From Rickettsiales bacterium (GTDB lineage: Bacteria > Pseudomonadota > Alphaproteobacteria > Rickettsiales > CANDYO01): a stretch of DNA of 12,621 nucleotides. A model generated the notes under the pieces. The model was not told where the DNA came from, did not search any database, and saw nothing but the letters and a program-made list of their open reading frames with translations. Within the stretch, counting starts at the first letter, position 1; each line of letters begins with the position of its first letter. Both the position numbers and the translations under genes were made by a program. Location of the stretch: positions 1 to 12,621 of the forward strand of contig CANDYO010000057.1 in the NCBI GenBank assembly GCA_947424995.1, given 5' to 3'. Shown here piece after piece: positions 7,769-12,621 of the stretch.

Positions 7769-8083
7769 ATGCTATCTAAACAAGTAATCCTTACATTAAT
7801 GCTAATTCAAAGAATAACTTTGAGCTTTAAAGCTGGCGTTTCTAGGATAATTGAAGAAAACAGCTTCAAATATACATTAAGATCAATAATTTTAGCAAGT
7901 ATTAAGCGATTGTTAATCGCATCAAAGCTTTACCCATCAAAGGGTACAATAAAAAGCTTTATAGAATTTAAAAAGATATTTAGGGAGAATTTTATTGATG
8001 TCCAAAAAGATATTAATCGACGCAGCCTATCCTGGAGAGACCAGGGTAGTTATATACGAAAAGAATCGTATTCAAGACTTTGA
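7769..8083 (+). CDS. Possible small basic protein or rne leader ORF
   Basis: A 104-codon frame starts at ATG 7769 with a good Shine-Dalgarno AGGA at 7757-7760, 8 bases upstream. It runs through the gap and overlaps the first 86 bases of rne in another frame. The predicted chain is strongly basic (about 21 Lys/Arg against 8 Asp/Glu) and has no recognised domain. In DNA this AT-rich, 76 stop-free codons before rne are unlikely by chance: my rough hand estimate is about 0.2% for a given frame, without correction for choosing the place. It could be a real small gene translationally linked to rne, the remnant of one, or a chance frame in an untranslated leader. I lean slightly towards not real, because the codon content is bland and nothing is recognised. 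Confidence 0.25.
   Translation: MLSKQVILTLMLIQRITLSFKAGVSRIIEENSFKYTLRSIILASIKRLLIASKLYPSKGTIKSFIEFKKIFRENFIDVQKDINRRSLSWRDQGSYIRKESYSRL
7924..7960 (+). promoter_or_regulatory. Stem-loop in the rne leader
   Basis: An inner hairpin TACCC-atcaaa-GGGTA (7931-7946) is enclosed by AAAGCTT (7924-7930) and AAGCTTT (7954-7960), which can pair to extend the stem past a 7-base bulge. It ends 37 bases before the rne ATG. In E. coli, RNase E represses itself through structures in the rne 5' leader. A similar sensor role here is inference only. Confidence 0.35.
7983..7987 (+). promoter_or_regulatory. rne ribosome binding site, decides the start
   Basis: GGGAG lies 10 bases before ATG 7998 and 7 bases before an in-frame TTG at 7995. 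Spacing alone slightly favours TTG. ATG gives the family-typical beginning MSKKILIDA and is the preferred codon, so I annotate 7998. The difference is a single residue. Confidence 0.7.
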
Positions 8084-10166
8084 TTATGAAAATAGTCATA
8101 AAAAACAATTAAAAGGTAATATTTACTTAGCTAGAATTACAAGAGTTGAACCATCTCTGCAGGCAGCTTTTATTGAATATGGCGGAGATAAACATGGATT
8201 TTTACCGTTTAATGAAATTCATCCAAGTTATTTCATTGTAAATCCTCCAGAAGGTAATTTCGAACAAGAGAACTCTGGGGCTGTTTTAGCTGAAAAAATT
8301 CTAGCAATAACTTTACCTGAAGTAAATGAAGTAGAAGAAGAGGTCCCAGCCGTTAATGTAGCTAACGTCGAAGCTTCGATAACTGAAGCTGAAGAAATTT
8401 TTATTGAACCAGTTTTAGAAAATTCCGTAAGCGAAGAAGATATCGTCGGAGAAGATGGGGAAGATTCAAATCATCATCACATATTACATCAAAAATATAA
8501 AATTCAAGATGTAATGAAGAAAGGCCAAGTCCTGTTAATTCAGATCAACAAAGAAGAACGTGGTAACAAAGGCGCAGCTTGCACTACATATATATCATTA
8601 GCTGGCCGCTATTGCGTATTAATGCCAAATAGCGATAAACAAGGCGGTATTTCACGTCGTATAGTTAATCCTAATGATCGTAAACGTCTTAAAGACGTGC
8701 TATCAACCTTGGAACTTCCAGAAGGCGTAAGTATCATTCTTCGTACCGCTGGAGCTGGTAGAAATAGCAATGACATTCGTCGTGATTACTATTATTTAGC
8801 TAGATTGTGGAATGCTATTCGTGAACATGCTATTAAGGCAAACGTAAATTCATTCATTCATGCTGAAAGCGATTTATTGAAACGTACTATTCGTGACTTA
8901 TATAGTAGTGAAATTAGCGAAATTCAAATCCAAGGCAGTGAAGCTTTTAAAGCAGCTAGAGATTTTATTAAAAAAATATTACCTTTACACGCAAATAAAG
9001 TGAAAGAATATCGCGGCAAAACTCCAATTTTTACCAAATTTGAAATCGAAGATCAAATTTCAGCCTTATACTCTCCAACATCACACCTACCTTCTGGCGG
9101 ATATATCGTTATCAATCCAACCGAAGCATTGATTGCAATTGACGTAAACTCTGGCAGAGCTACTAATGAAAAAAATATCGAAGAAACAGCTGCAAAAACT
9201 AATATAGAAGCAGCAGTAGAAATTGCTCGTCAATTAAGACTACGTGATATGTCTGGCCTTATAGTTATTGACTTTATTGATATGGCAGATTCTAATAACC
9301 GTAGAGCTGTTGAGCGTACTTTATGCGATGCCTTTCAAACCGATAGAGCTAAAGTACAATTAGGTAGTATAAGTATATTTGGCTTACTTGAACTTTCAAG
9401 ACAAAGACTTCAATCTAGTTTCATGGAAGCAAATACTAGTATTTGCCCAGCTTGTAATGGCAAAGGGCACATTAAATCTTTCGATACTAATGCTTTAGTT
9501 ATGTTACGTACAATTGAAGGTGAAATTTATAAGTGTGATTGCGAAACGATCAATGTTTACGCTCACCCAGACATGGTAATGCATTTATTGAACCATAAGC
9601 GTGATCAAATTAATAAGCTAGAAACTCTTTATAAATGTAAAATCATTCTTCATAAAGAAAACACTGTTTATTATGATGGCTTTGCTATAGAAAAAACTGA
9701 TAAGAGTGAAAAATCTACTAACAAATCTCATAGCGCTCCAAAAATGAGCGATGAAGAACATCTTGATTCTTATGGACAAGATATTCCTGAAGATGAAATA
9801 GTGCTAGAAGATCAGCTTGGGCTTGGTCAAGATTTAGCACCTTATAATGTAAATGATAATATTGTTATAAGTGAATCTTCTGATGCTTACAGCCGAAACA
9901 ATCGTAATAATAAATTCAAAAAAGGTTTTAACAATAATAATAAACGGCGTAAAATAAGTAGCGTTGTTGATGGTAAACAACCTCCATTACCAGCTCAAAA
10001 ACCTGATTTGATTTATCAACAAGAAATTCCTGCTAAACCTGCGCATCATAACAACAAACGCAGACCAGGTAAGTTTCAAGATAATCGTCCTAGAAATGGC
10101 ACTGGTAATAAACAACCAGAGACGAAATCTGTGCTTAAAAGTTGGTGGGATAAACTGACTAAATAG
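7998..10166 (+). CDS. rne: Ribonuclease E (RNase E/G family)
   Basis: RNase E is the endonuclease that starts most mRNA decay and processes rRNA and tRNA precursors. The 722-residue protein has the full catalytic half. It begins MSKKILIDAAYPGETRVV and has a split S1 domain (about 37-205) with GNIYLARITRVEPSLQAAFIE. The S1 domain carries an acidic insertion at about 83-165, as in other alphaproteobacteria. The active site is IDVNSGRAT with Asp382 and LIVIDFIDM with Asp425, exactly 43 residues apart like E. coli D303 and D346. The zinc-link is CPACNGKG (483-490), and the small domain follows to about 565. The tail (575-722) is short compared with the 1061-residue E. coli enzyme. It holds an acidic stretch, an Asn/Lys/Arg-rich stretch (633-652) likely to bind RNA, and a final SVLKSWWDKLTK. 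I recall a similar Trp-Trp ending in alphaproteobacterial RNase E. A hairpin follows at 10173. Confidence 0.97.
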   Translation: MSKKILIDAAYPGETRVVIYEKNRIQDFDYENSHKKQLKGNIYLARITRVEPSLQAAFIEYGGDKHGFLPFNEIHPSYFIVNPPEGNFEQENSGAVLAEKILAITLPEVNEVEEEVPAVNVANVEASITEAEEIFIEPVLENSVSEEDIVGEDGEDSNHHHILHQKYKIQDVMKKGQVLLIQINKEERGNKGAACTTYISLAGRYCVLMPNSDKQGGISRRIVNPNDRKRLKDVLSTLELPEGVSIILRTAGAGRNSNDIRRDYYYLARLWNAIREHAIKANVNSFIHAESDLLKRTIRDLYSSEISEIQIQGSEAFKAARDFIKKILPLHANKVKEYRGKTPIFTKFEIEDQISALYSPTSHLPSGGYIVINPTEALIAIDVNSGRATNEKNIEETAAKTNIEAAVEIARQLRLRDMSGLIVIDFIDMADSNNRRAVERTLCDAFQTDRAKVQLGSISIFGLLELSRQRLQSSFMEANTSICPACNGKGHIKSFDTNALVMLRTIEGEIYKCDCETINVYAHPDMVMHLLNHKRDQINKLETLYKCKIILHKENTVYYDGFAIEKTDKSEKSTNKSHSAPKMSDEEHLDSYGQDIPEDEIVLEDQLGLGQDLAPYNVNDNIVISESSDAYSRNNRNNKFKKGFNNNNKRRKISSVVDGKQPPLPAQKPDLIYQQEIPAKPAHHNNKRRPGKFQDNRPRNGTGNKQPETKSVLKSWWDKLTK

Positions 10167-10172
10167 TTGCAC

Positions 10173-10214
10173 GTTATCCTTGTATGCGTTTACCTTTTCG
10201 GTTACAAGGTTAAC
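10173..10214 (+). terminator. Long hairpin after rne, candidate transcript end
   Basis: GTTATCCTTGTA (10173-10184) pairs with TACAAGGTTAAC (10203-10214) over 12 positions with one T-T mismatch. The 18-base loop can form a further ACC/GGT stem. It begins 7 bases after the rne stop codon. No T-run follows on either strand, so it is not a standard intrinsic terminator. It may mark or protect the 3' end, or end transcription together with the adjacent palindromic element. Confidence 0.5.
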
Positions 10215-10228
10215 AATTAAAAATTACT

Positions 10229-10342
10229 CGTCATCCTCCGAGCTAGGCAAAAGCCTAGCTTCGGGGGATCCATGATCACCTCAGGCGCTTAATTTGGCAT
10301 AGATTTTAGGATACCAAGCAAAGCTTGCTCCTGAGAATAACG
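10229..10342. repeat. 114-bp palindromic repeat element (rickettsial small-palindrome type)
   Basis: The ends are imperfect inverted repeats: CGTCATCCTC (10229-10238) matches the complement of GAGAATAACG (10333-10342) at 8 of 10 positions. Inside is a strong hairpin, 10233-10269, of 16 pairs with one G-T pair and one bulged T. Its centre is AGCTAGGC-AAAA-GCCTAGCT. A second arm pairs CTCAGG (10280-10285) with CCTGAG (10330-10335) and encloses CAAGC-AAA-GCTTG (10315-10327). The GTCATCC...GGATCC layout is like small palindromic repeats I know from Rickettsia and other proteobacteria. The family name is not established here. It lies 8 bp beyond the stop of the convergent unknown gene and could also serve as a bidirectional terminator. 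Confidence 0.7.
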
Positions 10343-10350
10343 CACAATTT

Positions 10351-10899
10351 TTATTCTGCCCACCACAGATACATACTACTCATACCGTAATAAGCCGTAG
10401 TCGCATCAGAACAACTACCTAACTGACCGCCAACAGTCGTCTCTAAAGTGCCGTAAAAGGCTCCAGCAGTTCCGGATAGGGTATTCACATCTGTATACCA
10501 AGGTCCATAATTAGCTGTTGCAGGGGTACCTAAGGTGCCTATATCCAGCTGCACTTGAGCCATTTGCACTAGCATAGGTTTAGCATTGGAGGGAGACGCG
10601 TTACCACCAGAAATATCATAAAGATATGTTGGAGCTTCAGTAAGCAGAGATGATAACTTAGATAACTGCTCATTAGTTGGATAAGCTACTATTCCATTCT
10701 TATCTGGAGTCATTATACTAGCGTATGTTGTAAGCTTCCCGACTAAATCATACTCAATAATAGATTTTAACATTGCTAAATTAGATGGTAATGCTCCTGT
10801 ACATGCAGTTTTAGCTGTACCTTCAAATGGAAACGAAGCTAAAAAACCACCTAATAAATCAAATTGTCTTGTTTCCACTGTCCGCATTAATGTAACCAT
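10351..10899 (-). CDS. Unknown 182-residue Ala/Gly/Thr-rich protein
   Basis: I do not recognise this protein. Start codon 10899 (MVTLMRTVETRQFDLLGGF) is chosen because AAGGAG lies exactly 7 bases upstream. An earlier ATG at 10941 would give 196 residues, but it lies inside the palindrome at the expected transcription start and has no ribosome binding site. There is no clear signal peptide. The chain is rich in small and polar residues. It has two cysteines (33 and 163) that could pair if exported, an aromatic-rich part (YGPWYTD near 131) and an unusual end YYGMSSMYLWWAE. By hand count 10381-10560 is about 48% G+C, well above the neighbours at about 30%, so the 3' half may be foreign or under different codon selection. 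It has its own strong promoter and operator-like palindrome, which suggests a tightly controlled, possibly abundant product. Function unknown. Confidence 0.75.
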   Translation of the reverse strand: MVTLMRTVETRQFDLLGGFLASFPFEGTAKTACTGALPSNLAMLKSIIEYDLVGKLTTYASIMTPDKNGIVAYPTNEQLSKLSSLLTEAPTYLYDISGGNASPSNAKPMLVQMAQVQLDIGTLGTPATANYGPWYTDVNTLSGTAGAFYGTLETTVGGQLGSCSDATTAYYGMSSMYLWWAE

Positions 10900-10906
10900 A
10901 ATAATA

Positions 10907-10912
10907 CTCCTT
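10907..10912 (-). promoter_or_regulatory. Strong Shine-Dalgarno site setting the start of the 182-residue gene
   Basis: AAGGAG on the minus strand with 7 bases to ATG 10899 is the best ribosome binding site in the window. It fixes the start 14 codons inside the longest open frame. Confidence 0.8.
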
Positions 10913-10926
10913 ATAGATTGATTGAA

Positions 10927-10946
10927 TATAGTTAAGCTCAACTATA
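10927..10946 (-). promoter_or_regulatory. 20-bp operator-like palindrome at the transcription start
   Basis: TATAGTTAAGCTCAACTATA is symmetric at 18 of 20 positions around a central AGCT. It begins 6 bases downstream of the predicted -10 box, so it covers about +1 to +20 of the transcript for the 182-residue gene. It could be an operator for a dimeric repressor. In RNA it would form a 7-bp stem with a 6-base loop at the very 5' end, which could shield the message from RNase E. Confidence 0.55.
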
Positions 10947-10952
10947 AGTTAA

Positions 10953-10981
10953 ATAGTATTACAAAAGCTATCGGAAATCAA
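10953..10981 (-). promoter_or_regulatory. Sigma-70 promoter for the 182-residue gene
   Basis: On the minus strand TTGATT (10981-10976) is followed by 17 bases and TACTAT (10958-10953). Each box matches 4 of 6 consensus bases with ideal spacing. The expected start of transcription is near 10946, giving a leader of about 47 bases that contains the palindrome and the AAGGAG site. Confidence 0.55.
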
Positions 10982-11049
10982 TATGAGTTACCACATATAT
11001 TTTAAGAAATTACCGAAGAGTTAACAGATCAGAATTCAAGCAATTTTAT

Positions 11050-12456
11050 TTATATTTCATCACCAAAAAATAAGCTCATTATTTTATGCTTACATTGGAA
11101 GTAATAACTGATAAGTATGGTATTTATCTTACTTAATCTACTTTCTTTATAAAATGCTCTAATTTTTGATACCGCCGGTGATGAACCAGAAGATTGAACA
11201 ATATCTTCATTCAATTCATTTTCGTTGAGAATATTTTTATTAAACTGCACTGGAGGCTGAGCATTATCTTGAGTATCATTTATAAATTCTTTGGGGCGAT
11301 TCTTAGCAAATTTCTCTTTTAGCATTTTTTCTAAATCCGCTTGACTTAAATCACTAACGTCTTTAGTAGCTTCAGCTGGAGGAGAAATTGAAGGAACCAC
11401 TTTAAGATTAGTAGAGGCCAGTGGAGCTGGAGCTAACACAGGCTTAGTAGCTGGAACTACAACTGGAGTTGCAGTGGCTGCTGGAATCGGTACCAAAACA
11501 GACTTAGATGCCGGAACTGCAACTGGTGTTACAGTGTCCGTTGGAACTGATTTAATCATAGGAGCTGGCGCTGGATCCGACTTAACAACAGGAGCTGGCA
11601 CTGGTATAACAGTAGGCATTGATTTAACTACAGGAGCTGTAGTAGTCGGCACTAGCACAACTGCCGGAGCTAGAACTTTAGGCACTGACGAAACTGAAGC
11701 CGGAGCTGGAGTAGCAGGAATAGCTTTAACTACGGAAGCAGAGACAGTTTCACTTGATTTTTGTTTTATCGCTTTTAATTCAGATAAAGCAACTTTAGGT
11801 AATTTGCTTGGAGTCAATTTTTCTTGTTTTTTCTTTGGCTCTGTACTGACTATTTTTACTTCATTTTTTGTTGATGGATTAGCTTTATTTGGTACTGCTA
11901 TTACAGCAACTTTAGGTACTGCACTTGTAGTTACTGATTTATTAGAAGTATTCTCTACTTCAGGAGTTTTGGTAGTGACTTGTGCAGGGACCGTAGATGC
12001 AGCTGAAACTGAATCAGTTTTTTGTTGCTGTTTATTATAGTTAATCACTTCCTGTAAATTACAATTTGCATCAATATGAGGTATTTTTGCTTTCTTTTTT
12101 GTTTTAGTGGTTTTATGGCGGCGAGTGCTATTTAATTCACGAGTATTTAAAACTGGATGCCGTTTTAGCTTTTTAAGCTCACCAAGTGAAACGGGTACAT
12201 CATTGGATTGATAATTTTGATATACATCATAATCCTTATCTGATCTCTTTAAACTAGTGTCTGATTTTGGTTCTGATAATTGAGATCCTACAGCATTACC
12301 TTCTGGAGCTCTGCGGTTACTATTTTTGCTTGTGCTTTGCTGCATATTTTTATCAACAACAACATCGCTATTAGAGCAACTTTGTAGAGCTAACATTAAT
12401 CCAAATAATAGTGTTGTCGATAGAATATTAATCCGAATTTTATATATATTTATCAT
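11050..12456 (-). CDS. Pro/Ala/Val-rich lipoprotein of unknown function
   Basis: The 468-residue protein starts MINIYKIRINILSTTLLFGLMLALQSC. This is a lipoprotein signal peptide with lipobox LQSC and the lipidated Cys at 27; Gln at -2 is uncommon but seen. Ser at +2 does not predict inner-membrane retention. After the anchor come a polar segment (28-95), a very basic patch (95-125, with KTTKTKKKAK) and a Lys/Thr/Ser/Val region. Then follows a proline-rich repeat region (about 245-360) with PAPVVKSxP-like units. This looks like an extended, unstructured spacer spanning the periplasm or reaching the surface. The C-terminal part has a short helix (DLSQADLEKMLKEKFAKNRPKEF, 369-391) and a basic hydrophobic end. 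No known domain was recognised. AAAGGTGA lies 13 bases before the ATG, rather far. No clear terminator follows. Confidence 0.85.
   Translation of the reverse strand: MINIYKIRINILSTTLLFGLMLALQSCSNSDVVVDKNMQQSTSKNSNRRAPEGNAVGSQLSEPKSDTSLKRSDKDYDVYQNYQSNDVPVSLGELKKLKRHPVLNTRELNSTRRHKTTKTKKKAKIPHIDANCNLQEVINYNKQQQKTDSVSAASTVPAQVTTKTPEVENTSNKSVTTSAVPKVAVIAVPNKANPSTKNEVKIVSTEPKKKQEKLTPSKLPKVALSELKAIKQKSSETVSASVVKAIPATPAPASVSSVPKVLAPAVVLVPTTTAPVVKSMPTVIPVPAPVVKSDPAPAPMIKSVPTDTVTPVAVPASKSVLVPIPAATATPVVVPATKPVLAPAPLASTNLKVVPSISPPAEATKDVSDLSQADLEKMLKEKFAKNRPKEFINDTQDNAQPPVQFNKNILNENELNEDIVQSSGSSPAVSKIRAFYKESRLSKINTILISYYFQCKHKIMSLFFGDEI
11410..11529 (-). repeat. Two 20-residue tandem copies in the proline-rich region
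   Basis: Residues 310-329 (TPVAVPASKSVLVPIPAATA) and 330-349 (TPVVVPATKPVLAPAPLAST) are adjacent copies sharing TPVxVPAxKxVLxPxPxAxx. Looser PVVKSxP units precede them (residues 275-304). Such repeats can change in number by slippage or recombination. Confidence 0.7.
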
Positions 12457-12505
12457 AACCTATTTTAAATCACCTTTATAAAGAACTAATGCTTACATTT
12501 AGCAT

Positions 12506-12539
12506 ATGTACTTCTAAGTAATAATTACTAAGAGTACAT
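12506..12539. repeat. 34-bp palindrome upstream of the proline-rich lipoprotein gene
   Basis: ATGTACT at the left (12506-12512) pairs with AGTACAT at the right (12533-12539). Inside, CT/AG and AGTAAT-A-ATTACT (12517-12529) continue the symmetry with one bulged T (12513) and one A-A mismatch (12516/12530). That is 15 pairs around a single central base. It lies 50-83 bases before the lipoprotein ATG and could be an operator, a leader hairpin or part of the larger structure next to it. Confidence 0.6.
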
Positions 12540-12542
12540 TAA

Positions 12543-12619
12543 AATGCTATAACAATTAGAATCTAATTCAATAATGTTAAGGAAATACTAATTAAGCTTA
12601 AATTAGTTTTTATAGCATT
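12543..12619. repeat. 77-bp nested inverted-repeat structure at the right edge
   Basis: A perfect 10-bp inverted repeat AATGCTATAA / TTATAGCATT marks the ends (12543-12552 and 12610-12619). Within it lie two further palindromes: AATTAGA-A-TCTAATT (12554-12568) and ACTAATT-AAGCTTA-AATTAGT (12587-12607). The second contains the decamer TTAAGCTTAA (12592-12601). The whole can fold into a three-way junction. It has no coding capacity. The shape fits a very small palindromic mobile element or a regulatory region; the right flank is cut off after two bases, so a target duplication cannot be tested. Confidence 0.55.
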
Positions 12620-12621
12620 GG

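Larger units (their letters stand above)
7505..7997. other. Divergent intergenic region between the 628-residue gene and rne
   Basis: About 490 bases with no confidently called gene. Near the minus-strand gene are two small palindromes: ACTTT-T-AAAGT (7514-7524) and CTTAT-G-ATAAG (7534-7544). A weak TAAGG/CCTTA hairpin lies at 7581-7599. The rne side holds a stop-free frame from 7769 (listed separately), a perfect 12-bp palindrome AGCTTTAAAGCT (7823-7834) and a stem-loop at 7924-7960. I could not place a convincing promoter for either gene. The region is AT-rich throughout and shows no tRNA or insertion-sequence features. Confidence 0.6.

Noticed and set aside
10900..10941. ATG 10941 as start of the unknown small protein (196 residues)
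   Set aside because: It lies in the palindrome at the predicted transcription start, without a ribosome binding site, while ATG 10899 has AAGGAG at 7 bases.
11474..12040. Plus-strand open frame of 188 codons, Gly/Thr/Ala-rich
   Set aside because: It is the antisense image of the Pro/Ala/Val-rich lipoprotein repeats: GGN and ACN codons opposite CCN and GTN. It has no ribosome binding site and its composition is explained by the other strand.
12543..12619. Cloverleaf-like fold read as a tRNA gene
   Set aside because: The outer stem is 10 bp, only two hairpins are inside, there is no T-loop TTCGA-type motif and no anticodon arm, and the stems are almost pure A/T.

Overview
The window looks like chromosome from an AT-rich alphaproteobacterium, most likely an obligate intracellular one of the Rickettsiales type. 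By eye the DNA is about 30-33% G+C. RNase E starts with the alphaproteobacterial form (MSKKILIDAAYPGETRVV, followed by RVEPSLQAAFIEYGG and an acidic insertion in the S1 domain). UvrA has CPIS instead of CPIC in its first zinc module. SSB ends in DDEIPF. I recall these as alphaproteobacterial or rickettsial traits; none was searched, so the placement is an inference.

Left part (1-5571). A lipoprotein gene is cut by the left edge (minus strand). Next come truA and uvrA on the minus strand, overlapping by 26 bp. uvrA diverges from ssb across a 93-bp spacer holding a perfect inverted repeat and a TTGACA box. ssb is followed after 16 bp by a membrane-anchored protein with one recognisable FKBP domain and a second, decayed copy behind it.

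Middle part (5618-10166). A 628-residue protein of unknown family lies convergent to the FKBP gene. It carries a duplicated unit of about 69 residues and a glycine-rich hydrophobic hairpin. A gap of roughly 490 bp separates it from rne (RNase E, plus strand). This gap holds an unusually long stop-free frame with a good Shine-Dalgarno site and a stem-loop just before rne.

Right part (10167-12621). rne is followed by a long hairpin and then a 114-bp palindromic repeat with imperfect terminal inverted repeats, which resembles the small palindromic elements of Rickettsiales. Two minus-strand genes follow. One is a 182-residue protein of unknown family, with a clear promoter, a 20-bp near-perfect palindrome at the expected transcription start, and a strong ribosome binding site. 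The other is a Pro/Ala/Val-rich lipoprotein. Upstream of the lipoprotein gene are a 34-bp palindrome and a 77-bp nested inverted-repeat structure.

The housekeeping genes (truA, uvrA, ssb, rne) are ordinary. The accessory interest lies in the four envelope or unknown proteins and in the palindromes next to them. The decamer TTAAGCTTAA, or a one-base variant, occurs upstream of three of those genes. I see no rRNA, tRNA, CRISPR array, transposase or complete insertion sequence.
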